Of a stretch of DNA of 64,000 nt, positions 41,502-49,203 are shown piece by piece (the first letter of the stretch is position 1; each line of letters begins with the position of its first letter). Both the position numbers and the translations under genes were made by a program. The notes below the pieces were generated by a model. That model ran no database searches, was not told where the DNA came from, and worked only from the letters and a program-made list of their open reading frames with translations. The DNA is from Paenibacillus pabuli (GTDB lineage: Bacteria; Bacillota; Bacilli; Paenibacillales; Paenibacillaceae): positions 3,834,325 to 3,898,324 of the forward strand of contig NZ_JBDOIO010000003.1 of NCBI RefSeq assembly GCF_039831995.1. Reading direction: 5' to 3'.

Positions 41502-43430
41502 TTACCTGGGCTGGATGGTGAATTTTAGTCTGCACCGTGTCTCCTTAGAGGTATGATCCCGAGAATTTCCGCTTTCATCGGGGGTTCGCCTTAAGAATAA
41601 CGCCGTGCGGTAAAACTTCTGTGGCAGGTGATCATGATCCACCGTCTCGATCACTTCGATCTGTGCATCCCAGAGTTCAGCATCGTAATGCAGGATCACC
41701 ACAGCGTTGTTCCCTTCCCACTGTACCCCTGCTTCGTGCATGACAGGTCTAATTCGACTGATAAAATGCTCAATGACTCGCATTTTTTCATTCATGTACT
41801 CTCCTCTTTGAATACCAGAAGGTTGGCGCCACTGATAATGATCTTCAAGGAGAAGCACGGCTTCCGAAGCCCCAGGTGGACAGTTCCAGCATAGATGCCT
41901 GATATATCTTGTCAGTGTGGGAGCCTCCGGGTACGCTGACGTCAGGTCGAATTCAGCCTCTACCCCCAGTGGAGACAAGTGCTTGATATGTAGCATTTTC
42001 GCTTCGGCTTGTCGTCCGGATTGCTGATGAGTCCCCTCAATGACAGGAACGCTATGCCCCTGAGAGCCAATTTGCCAAATGCGTTCCCGTCCAGGCGCGA
42101 AGTAGGCTTGAGTATACTCGCCTGAACCTGGGTCACAGAGAATGTTTTCACCGCCGCCATGAAGGATAAAATGTCCCAGATCATTATGATTATGGGGCTC
42201 TGCGTTATGACCTCCTTTTACCGAAAAGGCCACCCTCACTTCCTTGTGCTCACCAGCTGCCAGTGTCCCTCTGGCTATCACCCACGATAAATCCTCCAAG
42301 TAGATGGGAGCTCCCGGATCGCCTGATTCAATCGCTCTCTCGAACTTAGCTGGATTAGTCCAGAGTACATTACGCAAGGCATGAGCCCACCTGTGGCAAG
42401 GATCCTGAGAGAGAAGCGGGATATGAAGCCCCAAGTTGATTCGAATGTCCTGCCGTTCGGACAAAAGGGAAAGCAGTCCAGACGGAATCGTCTCCCGCTC
42501 ACGACTGTCCGAATAGTTGATAAACACCCCGTCCGATAAATGAATATTTCCCGGGAAAGAAGCGATCGCTCCCGTAATGGATTCAGACAACATATCCAGC
42601 TCACCTGCACTGCACAATCTCAGCATCTCTGCAAAATAGGTATAGAATCCGAACCCATAAACCCAGTAGCCCACACCTTCAGCACATCCCCCATCCAGCC
42701 CGTACCCACTCAAAAAGGCACTCATGGATCGAATAGTGTGCTGCACAGCCATGGCTCTAAGCTGCTCATCTTCCAATAAAAGAAGAGCCGCAACCCCGCA
42801 CCCACCGCTGCATACTGCTGACCAGTTATGATTCGCATCTTCCCAACCGTAAGTCCGCTGCTCACGGTACAACGGAGTAAATATCCTGTCTTCGATCTCC
42901 GCCTTGACCATCCGGATTATGCGCTTATCCAGCATATCATTCAGCATCATGATCATCTCTGCCAGCATTTGTGCGGTCTCTGCAGCGAAGAGATCAATAT
43001 GTTTTCTCGCGCCAGCTTCTTCTCCTTCGGGTATATGGGCGGACAGGCACCAGGTTTGTTCGGTACAGATACGCCAAATCAGGTCCTCCAGCAAATGCAC
43101 ACGATCGGCAGATGGCGATGCCGCGACCAATAGGCCCAGAGAAACAAGCCTGCCGCGCCGTTCAAAATAGGCCTGCTCATATGCCTGACGCTCACCTGTA
43201 TCCCTGAACTCACGAAATAGGGAAAAAGATAGTTCAGGCAGGTTCTCCGTACGCGCCTTCTGTTCATAACCTTCTAAATCCAACCAAAAGCCGGCATAAA
43301 CAGGATCATTCCACGTGTCCGTGAGCCTGTCTTTCCAACGATGGATAAGTTCCAAGCCATCGGACATTCCATGTCTCATAGCCGCTGTGATGTGATCCAC
43401 CGTCCAATGTAGTCCAGGGTGAACCGTCAT
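41502..43430 (-). CDS. Heparinase II/III family polysaccharide lyase-like protein
   Basis: A 642-residue protein with an alpha/alpha toroid N-terminal part (including DANHNWSAVCSGGCGVAALLLL, the usual Asn-Trp region) and a beta-sandwich C-terminal part. The diagnostic motif GHNAEPHNHNDLGHFILHGGGENILCDPG contains the metal- and substrate-binding His and Asn residues of HepII/III lyases. It should cleave uronate-containing polysaccharides by beta-elimination, producing substrates for the neighbouring GH88 enzyme. No signal peptide is present, so oligomers are probably imported first. GGGGAGGAATTC precedes the ATG. Confidence 0.87.
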   Translation of the reverse strand: MTVHPGLHWTVDHITAAMRHGMSDGLELIHRWKDRLTDTWNDPVYAGFWLDLEGYEQKARTENLPELSFSLFREFRDTGERQAYEQAYFERRGRLVSLGLLVAASPSADRVHLLEDLIWRICTEQTWCLSAHIPEGEEAGARKHIDLFAAETAQMLAEMIMMLNDMLDKRIIRMVKAEIEDRIFTPLYREQRTYGWEDANHNWSAVCSGGCGVAALLLLEDEQLRAMAVQHTIRSMSAFLSGYGLDGGCAEGVGYWVYGFGFYTYFAEMLRLCSAGELDMLSESITGAIASFPGNIHLSDGVFINYSDSRERETIPSGLLSLLSERQDIRINLGLHIPLLSQDPCHRWAHALRNVLWTNPAKFERAIESGDPGAPIYLEDLSWVIARGTLAAGEHKEVRVAFSVKGGHNAEPHNHNDLGHFILHGGGENILCDPGSGEYTQAYFAPGRERIWQIGSQGHSVPVIEGTHQQSGRQAEAKMLHIKHLSPLGVEAEFDLTSAYPEAPTLTRYIRHLCWNCPPGASEAVLLLEDHYQWRQPSGIQRGEYMNEKMRVIEHFISRIRPVMHEAGVQWEGNNAVVILHYDAELWDAQIEVIETVDHDHLPQKFYRTALFLRRTPDESGNSRDHTSKETRCRLKFTIQPR

Positions 43431-43628
43431 AAGAATTCCTCCCCACTGTTGTAACCGATTTCATTTTAGCCTATCAGATAGTAAAAATGAAGGGAATTCG
43501 GCTAATCTTATGTAAAAAAACAAATAATATGAAAATAACTGAAACTTTTCAGATTGTTTTCTCGTAAAAGAGTTGTCGGTACTCATTGCATATGTACTTT
43601 ATTCCATTATGAGGACAGGTGAACCATA

Positions 43629-44081
43629 CTGAATACTGAATTATTTGATCAGGCTGTAACGGAACTGCTGCATCGCTCGGATAGTCGTGTGCTTGTTCAG
43701 GTCGAACCCCATTTTCCGGACAATCGCCTCGTCGGTGGTAAATACCACATGGGAAGTCACACCGTGTATCTATATAAGAAAGAGATTATGGAGCAATGCC
43801 GGATGCTCTTCGGTACGCTAGCTCCATTGAAAGCCTATATTTATGTCATTTTGGCTCATGAACTGGGTCACGCGGAGGATACAGAATTATCGGATCTGTC
43901 CGATCTTCTCGATGGGCCCCTTTCGGCTCCTGAGCAGGCAGAGATTCGACTGCGTATTGAAGAAAACGCCTGGCGTTATGCAGAATCACTGCTACAGGGC
44001 ATGGATCCCGTTTTCTTGCGCACCATCATTGATGAATCCCTGCTCAGCTATCGCCAAGCCATTGAACCACATATTGCCTAA
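43629..44081 (+). CDS. Small HEXXH metallopeptidase-like protein with a non-AUG start
   Basis: A protein of about 150 residues carrying the zincin motif H-E-L-G-H (AHELGHAEDTEL) after a hydrophobic helix (KAYIYVILAHELGH), the layout of M78/ImmA-like or SprT-like minimal metallopeptidases. A GTG at 43689 has no ribosome binding site, while good coding sequence (LNTELFDQAVTELLHRSDSR) continues upstream to a CTG at 43629, which has AGGTGA 6 nt before it. A stop codon closes the frame 9 nt further up. CTG, or ATA one codon earlier, is therefore the likely start. It is a single gene followed by a strong terminator. The substrate is unknown. Confidence 0.65.
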   Translation: MNTELFDQAVTELLHRSDSRVLVQVEPHFPDNRLVGGKYHMGSHTVYLYKKEIMEQCRMLFGTLAPLKAYIYVILAHELGHAEDTELSDLSDLLDGPLSAPEQAEIRLRIEENAWRYAESLLQGMDPVFLRTIIDESLLSYRQAIEPHIA

Positions 44082-44112
44082 AGTCGCTATTGCACAACGT
44101 TAATCTAACAAT

Positions 44113-44159
44113 CAAGGCCAGACTCACCCTTTTCCACAGGTGAGATCTGGCCTTGTTTG
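44113..44159. terminator. Intrinsic terminator between zincin and KGG genes
   Basis: CAAGGCCAGA-x-TCACC pairs with GGTGA-xx-TCTGGCCTTG, followed by TTTGCTTG. It serves convergent genes. Confidence 0.82.
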
Positions 44160-44200
44160 CTTGAATTACGTTTCATTCATGCTTGCTTCTATATAAACGA

Positions 44201-44548
44201 TTAATTTTTCCGATTACGCGACCGGGCTTGTCCGCCCTTACGCCCTGCTTCTTCACGGCTCATTTTGCCATCCTGATCGTCGTTTCCATCACTGTTGCCA
44301 CGGGCAATGCCGCCCTCCCGGCCAATCTCTTGATAGAACTCACGGTCGTGGGATTTTGAGGTTGCTTCCCCACCTTTACTGCCAATCTCCTGATAGAAAT
44401 CCTTGTCATGGTTCTTCGAAGTTGCCTCTCCGCCCTTGCTGCCGATTTCTTGATAAAACTCATGATCATGATTCTTGGAGGTTGCTTCTCCACCCTTACG
44501 TCCTGCTTCTTCACGGCTCATTTTTCCGTTTTGGTTATTCTGTGCCAT
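44201..44548 (-). CDS. KGG-repeat general stress protein (GsiB/YciG-like)
   Basis: A 115-residue, highly hydrophilic, glycine-, lysine- and glutamate-rich protein. It contains five KGG-type units: REEAGRKGGEATSK, then three near-identical copies of xKGGEATSKxHDxxFYQEIG, and a final REEAGRKGGQARSRNRK. This matches the LEA-like KGG family of B. subtilis GsiB, thought to protect against desiccation or stress, or to be spore-associated. AAGGAGTGAATTC precedes the ATG. A sigma-B-like promoter lies upstream. The repeats are also near-identical at DNA level, so repeat number may vary between strains. Confidence 0.9.
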   Translation of the reverse strand: MAQNNQNGKMSREEAGRKGGEATSKNHDHEFYQEIGSKGGEATSKNHDKDFYQEIGSKGGEATSKSHDREFYQEIGREGGIARGNSDGNDDQDGKMSREEAGRKGGQARSRNRKN

Positions 44549-44599
44549 TTTGAATTCACTCCTTATCGGGTATTGAGTATAGTATGCTACGCTTCTTAA

Positions 44600-44624
44600 T
44601 TACCCTCTCATTTGGTATTAAAAC
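44600..44624 (-). promoter_or_regulatory. Candidate sigma-B-like promoter of the KGG gene
   Basis: On the minus strand GTTTTA (44624-44619) and GGGTAA (44605-44600) are separated by 13 bases, close to the sigma-B pattern GTTTAA-N13/15-GGGTAT. A sigma-A-like TATACT nearer the gene lacks a clear -35. Confidence 0.5.
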
Positions 44625-44682
44625 ATGATATTTCTAAATATGTTATTTTTATATATAAAATTTTAGGTGTGTGTTATATGTA

Positions 44683-44719
44683 AAAAAGAGCAGAGGATCT
44701 GCACAGACCCTCTGCTCCT
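44683..44719 (-). terminator. Intrinsic terminator of the SGNH hydrolase gene
   Basis: On the minus strand GAGCAGAGGGTCTG pairs with CAGATCCTCTGCTC with one mismatch and is followed by TTTTTTAC. Confidence 0.85.
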
Positions 44720-44722
44720 TAT

Positions 44723-45379
44723 TTATTGAATTTTAAGCGGACTTTCCTGTACGACAGACAACCATTGACGTGCAATCAGTTCATGACCTGCTGCCGTTGG
44801 ATGTACGCCATCCCACAACCAGTAGGATGCGTCCACCTTTTCAGTGGCTTCATTAAGCATATCCTGCAATGGAACAAACACAGCACCGAACTCATCCGCG
44901 AGCTCGCGGACAAGGCGTTGGTACTCACCTATGGTCTGCTGCCATACATCCCATTTGTCCACCGTAGCTCCGGTTTTCAGAATGAAGGGTTCCATCAAAA
45001 CGAGCCCCGTATGCGGCATGACTTCCCGAGTCTCTTCCAGCAAATGCCGATACGCTCGTCCAAGACGATCCGTCACCCCGCTGGGCTCATTATTCATCGT
45101 ACGCCAGGCGTCATTCACACCGATCAGAATGCTGATCAGATCAGGCTTCAGACTAAAGGTATCTTCATTCCAACGTGCATACAGATCGGATGCGCGATCC
45201 CCACTGATCCCCCTGTTGTAGAAGGTTGGCTGCTTCTCAGCCAGCTCTGCACCCAATCTGCTGGAGATCAAATAAGCGTAGCCATGTCCCAAAAAGTGAT
45301 TCGGATCATCGTTCCGCGATCTTCCTCCGTCTGTAATGGAGTCTCCCTGAAACAATATTACGGATGGACTTGTACTCAT
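44723..45379 (-). CDS. SGNH/GDSL-family hydrolase (esterase-like)
   Basis: A 218-residue SGNH hydrolase. Block I FQGDSITDGG contains the nucleophile Ser. Block II Gly (YNRGISGDRASDLYARW) and block III Asn (ILIGVNDAWR) form the oxyanion hole. Block V DGVHPTAAGHELIA supplies the catalytic Asp and His. There is no signal peptide, so a cytoplasmic carbohydrate esterase (acetyl-xylan or rhamnogalacturonan acetylesterase-like) is likely. AAGGAACGG lies about 12 nt before the ATG. It lies near uronate-related genes. Confidence 0.9.
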   Translation of the reverse strand: MSTSPSVILFQGDSITDGGRSRNDDPNHFLGHGYAYLISSRLGAELAEKQPTFYNRGISGDRASDLYARWNEDTFSLKPDLISILIGVNDAWRTMNNEPSGVTDRLGRAYRHLLEETREVMPHTGLVLMEPFILKTGATVDKWDVWQQTIGEYQRLVRELADEFGAVFVPLQDMLNEATEKVDASYWLWDGVHPTAAGHELIARQWLSVVQESPLKIQ

Positions 45380-45407
45380 GATTTTGAACCGTTCCTTCCT
45401 CTTATGT

Positions 45408-45441
45408 AAAATGGAAACCGTGATCCTACAGTCTCCATTTT
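45408..45441 (-). terminator. Inverted repeat between uronate-dehydrogenase-like and SGNH genes
   Basis: AAAATGGA and TCCATTTT flank an 18-base loop. A T-rich tail is poor, so this may be a weak terminator or a processing hairpin. Confidence 0.35.
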
Positions 45442-45485
45442 ATCCCTTTCCGGTTCAATAGAAAATAGCGTTTTCAAATGTTCAA

Positions 45486-46292
45486 CTAAACGCCCTTCTG
45501 GTCTTTTGCCACATATCCTCCGCCTTGATATTTTGTCTCATCCTGCTTGTCCGGCGCACCTCTGCGCTTCGCTTCTTCCCATAGCTCGGCAGCATTGTCT
45601 TCCGGACGGTATCCAATCTTCTCCGCCAAATAACCGATATCATAATAATTGTCGCTATTCGCGGAGGTTCCGTATAGATTGAGATACTTCGTCTCGGGAT
45701 CAGCTTCAATACAGCACACGGCGAGCTGCACCATATCCCTTGGGGAAATCCAGATATGGGCAGAGCGCTCGGAATGCGGATGATCATCCCCGGAGAAGTT
45801 GCCGATCCGAATGTTGAATGAAGAGAGGTCGTACTTGTCCACATAATATCGGCCGAGCAGTTCTATATAACATTTGCTGAGACCATAGAAGCTGTCGGGG
45901 CGATACGGATCATCGACTTCAATCTCTTCACCTGTACGGTAAAAACCGGTAGCATGGTTGGAGCTTGCAAAAATGATGCGCTGAACACCATTCATTCGTG
46001 CTGCTTCATATACATGGTAAGCTCCCGTTACGTTGATCGGCAGAACTTTGCCCAAGAAGTCCTCTCCATCCTTGGCCCACGCAATGTGCAACACGGTATG
46101 CACTCCTTGCATCAGCTCCTGCAGCCTTTCCGCGTCCGTAACATCCATCGGGACAATACCTGCTCCAGGATCATCTTGAAGGTCAGCTGCAACAATATCA
46201 TACTTGTCCATTTCCCTCAGACCGTCCAGCAGACTCCGACCGATTACGCCTGCAGCTCCTGTGATCAACAACCTTTTCCTCGTATTACCCAT
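45486..46292 (-). CDS. NAD-dependent epimerase/dehydratase-type SDR (uronate dehydrogenase-like)
   Basis: A 268-residue extended SDR. The Rossmann motif is LLITGAAGVIGRSLLDGL. The catalytic triad region contains FASSNHATGFY and SFYGLSKCYIELLGRYY (YxxxK). The segment DDPYRPDSFYGLSK and the length closely resemble uronate dehydrogenases, which oxidise glucuronate or galacturonate to aldarate lactones. GGAGCGAAGGTGG precedes the ATG. The neighbouring GH88, heparinase and SGNH genes make a uronate role plausible, although other sugar-related SDRs share these motifs. Confidence 0.78.
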   Translation of the reverse strand: MGNTRKRLLITGAAGVIGRSLLDGLREMDKYDIVAADLQDDPGAGIVPMDVTDAERLQELMQGVHTVLHIAWAKDGEDFLGKVLPINVTGAYHVYEAARMNGVQRIIFASSNHATGFYRTGEEIEVDDPYRPDSFYGLSKCYIELLGRYYVDKYDLSSFNIRIGNFSGDDHPHSERSAHIWISPRDMVQLAVCCIEADPETKYLNLYGTSANSDNYYDIGYLAEKIGYRPEDNAAELWEEAKRRGAPDKQDETKYQGGGYVAKDQKGV

Positions 46293-46401
46293 CCACCTTC
46301 GCTCCCTTCATTCTTTACGGATACTTCTGTTCTACCTACATAGGTCTATAGAACATTATTAACCGTTAGTCTGAAGGAATTACCTGTGCCTCTTGAGTCC
46401 T

Positions 46402-46731
46402 CTACCCGAGCAAATAACGTAAAATCATCATGGATACAATTCCAACAAGAACCGTACCGAGAAGACTTCGGGTCCAGATCGCTACCACAAAGGTAGGCAA
46501 GGCCGCCCACAGTGCAGCATTTTGGGTGAGCGGCACCAGCTGGTTGCCGGACATAAACAGTTCCTGTCCAATCAGGGCTGCCATCACGGCTACAGGCACA
46601 TATTCCAGCCAGCGAAGCAGCCATACCGGAATCTGTATTTTGCTAAACAGCATTAGCGGCAGCACCCGGGGAATAAAGGTCAGCAATGCAGACCCGATAA
46701 TAATCCAAAATACATCCCATCTTACTTCCAT
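46402..46731 (-). CDS. azlD: AzlD-like branched-chain amino-acid exporter subunit
   Basis: A 109-residue membrane protein with three or four helices and the AzlD pattern (LLTFIPRVLPLMLFSKIQIPVWLLRWLEYVPVAVMAALI). It partners with AzlC to export branched-chain amino acids, as in B. subtilis azlCD and the BrnFE family. ATG at 46731 is chosen because it overlaps the end of azlC by 10 nt, implying translational coupling. The open frame upstream of it is a shadow of azlC. Confidence 0.88.
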   Translation of the reverse strand: MEVRWDVFWIIIGSALLTFIPRVLPLMLFSKIQIPVWLLRWLEYVPVAVMAALIGQELFMSGNQLVPLTQNAALWAALPTFVVAIWTRSLLGTVLVGIVSMMILRYLLG

Positions 46732-47465
46732 CGTTCCATTACAACTCCCATCGTTGCTGCAACGACTGCAGCCACTATAATGCTCATGCTGCCCAAAGAG
46801 GCCATGCTCGCGAATACAACACATACAACGGCGATAATCGCTACGTTGATGTGCAGCTTTCTATTTTTCCGCTGAATTAACTGAAGTACGATTAGGCCGA
46901 TAAACATGGCTGGCAGGGCAAAATCCAGACCAAACTGCTCCGGATTCGTAATCCAGCGCCCGAAATAGGCCCCTGCCATGTTGGCTGCGAACCAATTCAG
47001 ATATGCTGTAATATTCAATCCATGCATCCACCGTTCACTCAGTGTTTTACGGCCAATTGCGCGAGTCATCGCTACTCCGAACGATTCATCCGTGAGCAGG
47101 GAGCCAATCCACATGTTTTTGAGCGGAGTCAGATGCCGGAAATACGGGGACACCGCTGCACTGAGTAACAGATGTCGCAGATTGACGAAGAAAATGGTGA
47201 ATATGATCGCAGTTGCCGATCCATTCGATGCCAGCATGCCTGCGGCAATAAACTGGGCCGAACCTGCATATAAGATCAGACTCAGCAGAGCTGTTTCTGC
47301 AAGACTGAGTCCTGCTGTCATTTCGATTACGCCTGCTGCAAACCCAATACTCAGATAACCAAGCAGGGTTGGAATGCAATCTTTTACCCCCTGCATAAAC
47401 GTGGCATTATCCGGAGTTTCTGCGATGTCTTGTGTTTTCGTTAACATGGGCATTGATTTATCCAA
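46722..47465 (-). CDS. azlC: AzlC-like branched-chain amino-acid exporter subunit
   Basis: A 247-residue membrane protein with the AzlC domain. Features are GVKDCIPTLLGYLSIGFAAGVI, LYAGSAQFIAAGMLA, FFVNLRHLLLSAAVSPYFR and LTDESFGVAMTRAIG. About eight helices are predicted. It acts with AzlD to export leucine, isoleucine and valine or analogues such as azaleucine. The start is TTG at 47465 with AAGGAG about 11 nt upstream; an ATG four codons later is the alternative. No Lrp-type regulator is adjacent, unlike the B. subtilis locus. Confidence 0.9.
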   Translation of the reverse strand: MDKSMPMLTKTQDIAETPDNATFMQGVKDCIPTLLGYLSIGFAAGVIEMTAGLSLAETALLSLILYAGSAQFIAAGMLASNGSATAIIFTIFFVNLRHLLLSAAVSPYFRHLTPLKNMWIGSLLTDESFGVAMTRAIGRKTLSERWMHGLNITAYLNWFAANMAGAYFGRWITNPEQFGLDFALPAMFIGLIVLQLIQRKNRKLHINVAIIAVVCVVFASMASLGSMSIIVAAVVAATMGVVMERWK

Positions 47466-47604
47466 TTCTGCTGCAACTCCTTCTCATCCCTTCAGAGATG
47501 TATATACGTTTCCTTTATAATAATTTAGAAATATACCACAAGATGAGATATTGAGGGGGAGACAGATTTCTCCTTTACAGAACAGATGTAATAAAGCTCT
47601 CATG

Positions 47605-47637
47605 CAAAAGGCCCATTACCTATTAAGGTAATGGACC
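47605..47637 (-). terminator. Intrinsic terminator of the GIY-YIG fusion gene
   Basis: On the minus strand GG-x-CCATTACCT pairs with AGGTAATGG-x-CC around TTAA, followed by TTTTGC. Confidence 0.72.
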
Positions 47638-47668
47638 TGATAAGGACGCAAAAGAATGGGCTGTAGAG

Positions 47669-48871
47669 TTACTCACCAGTAACCTTTTTGTCCCCGTGAT
47701 ACCCTTGTTCGCCGTATGGCTCAAGCTGATCCATCCAACGATTCAAACATTTGGCGAGTGCATCCTTGGTGTCGAAATAGGGGTTATCCTCTTTTTTCAA
47801 TACTTCCAACACTTCAATCGTAAACGCGTCATCACCGTATTCATTCCATTCCGCCTGCAGCTGCCTGTTCAGATGGCTGCCCATTTGCAGCATGAATCTC
47901 TGTCCATTGATCGTCTTCAGATTCAATGTGCTATCGAGGTAGACTTTGCCGTTGCGTTCATTGCGAATTTGGTATATTCCCGCCTCCGTCTTGATCTCCT
48001 TGGCCTGCTCCTGAAGCTCTTTGCGCCGATTCATTTCTTCATTCTCTCCTTTCCCGCTTCCCGTTTCCGTTTGCTTATTATTCTTCTTCTCTTCTTGCTC
48101 AGCCGAGAGGTTTAACCAGTACTGACTGCCGTCCTCTTCACGATTCAAGAAGCCGTAGTCGATCAGATACCTTCTCAGTTCCACGTAGTCGTCATAAATT
48201 TGTTTTAACACCTCGTTAACCTGTTTCTCGGTATAATGGCGATCAGGCTCAAACCGTTTGGCAATTTCAGTGAGAACGATAAATTTATGCTTCTGCTGCA
48301 TGTGGAAACTCGACAGCGGGCCATCCGTCCCTTCTGGAAAATACTTGGCCAGCACTTTTTCGCGGTCCTGTTCCGAGATATCAAACTGTTTATAATTGAT
48401 CGTATGCACATGTCTTGTGACAGGCAATACGAGCTCAGCAGGAGCGTAGTCGTCCTTGCTTTTAAGCAGTTCCATCAACGCCAGAAAAATTTTGGCCTGC
48501 CGCTCCTTCTCCTTCAGCACAAACCGATGATTCCGAATCGTGGACGCACTTCCGATCCCAAGTGCCTTCTGCACTTCGGTATCCTTCTTCCCTTCATAAA
48601 ACTGGCCAAGCAGCCCCCGCTGCACGTCGGACAGACCCGTTACACTTTTATCCAGCTCCAGCAGATATTCAAATACAGACCCATGGGCCTTCTCGATATG
48701 AAGACGCATATACCGCTCTGCCTCATAGAGAACACCTTCCTCGGGATAGATGATTCCTGGTTCCGTTTTATAGCCACAGCAGATACATGTAAATGTGGGT
48801 CCTTCAGCAAGATATCCCCGCTTGATCTCTTCGAGCGTGGCCGTTTGCAACAATGGTTCCGATGATTTCAT
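47669..48871 (-). CDS. Zinc-finger/DUF2087/GIY-YIG fusion protein
   Basis: A 400-residue three-part protein. The N-terminal part (about 27-66) shows C-x2-C (TCICCGYK) and H-x4-H (RLHIEKAHG), a likely zinc-binding unit. An HTH-like stretch follows (KKDTEVQKALGIGSASTIRNHR). Residues about 175-255 match DUF2087 (KYFPEGTDGPLSSFHMQQKHKFIVLTEIAKRF). After a charged linker, residues about 297-390 form a GIY-YIG-like domain (AGIYQIRNERNGKVYLDST). The second catalytic motif is not obvious (YLD instead of YIG), so nuclease activity is uncertain. It is monocistronic with a strong promoter and its own terminator. Confidence 0.75.
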   Translation of the reverse strand: MKSSEPLLQTATLEEIKRGYLAEGPTFTCICCGYKTEPGIIYPEEGVLYEAERYMRLHIEKAHGSVFEYLLELDKSVTGLSDVQRGLLGQFYEGKKDTEVQKALGIGSASTIRNHRFVLKEKERQAKIFLALMELLKSKDDYAPAELVLPVTRHVHTINYKQFDISEQDREKVLAKYFPEGTDGPLSSFHMQQKHKFIVLTEIAKRFEPDRHYTEKQVNEVLKQIYDDYVELRRYLIDYGFLNREEDGSQYWLNLSAEQEEKKNNKQTETGSGKGENEEMNRRKELQEQAKEIKTEAGIYQIRNERNGKVYLDSTLNLKTINGQRFMLQMGSHLNRQLQAEWNEYGDDAFTIEVLEVLKKEDNPYFDTKDALAKCLNRWMDQLEPYGEQGYHGDKKVTGE

Positions 48872-48956
48872 TGAACGAACTCCTTTTTTGCTTTTTATTT
48901 AGATATCCCGACCGATATAAATCAATTATCAAATTTTTGTTTGTATATTTATAGAT

Positions 48957-48985
48957 ATAATATAATTTTGTTTATTAAAAGTCAA
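48957..48985 (-). promoter_or_regulatory. Strong sigma-A promoter of the GIY-YIG fusion gene
   Basis: On the minus strand TTGACT (48985-48980) and TATTAT (48962-48957) are separated by exactly 17 bases, in a very AT-rich setting. Confidence 0.75.
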
Positions 48986-49068
48986 CTTATATTCCTTATA
49001 TGCATTCTTTCCAAGGAGTTAAGCTATCTGGGGAGTTAAACGGTATTCTTATGTCTTATGTCCCAATA

Positions 49069-49103
49069 AAAAAAGACTGCAGGGAGTTGACCCTGCAGTC
49101 TGG
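49069..49103 (-). terminator. Intrinsic terminator of the chemoreceptor gene
   Basis: On the minus strand AGACTGCAGGG pairs perfectly with CCCTGCAGTCT around TCAACT, followed by TTTTTTT. Confidence 0.88.
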
Positions 49104-49203
49104 TTGTAATCGGCCGGCTGCCGCTAGCACTCTACGGTTCTTCCCCTTTCTAACCAAGAGGGGCCGTTTAGTTTAATTTAATTCTTTGATTTAATTCAAT
49201 CGG

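Larger units (their letters stand above)
48872..49203. other. Intergenic region between GIY-YIG and chemoreceptor genes
   Basis: About 330 bases. It contains the GIY-YIG promoter, the chemoreceptor terminator and, between the terminator and the chemoreceptor stop, a GC-rich structured stretch (49104-49170) with a CCCCT/AGGGG hairpin in the 3' untranslated region. No gene seen. Confidence 0.55.

Noticed and set aside
49104..49170. A GC-rich folded stretch after the chemoreceptor gene, considered as a cyclic-di-GMP riboswitch.
   Set aside because: It lies in the 3' untranslated region and lacks the GEMM core sequences.
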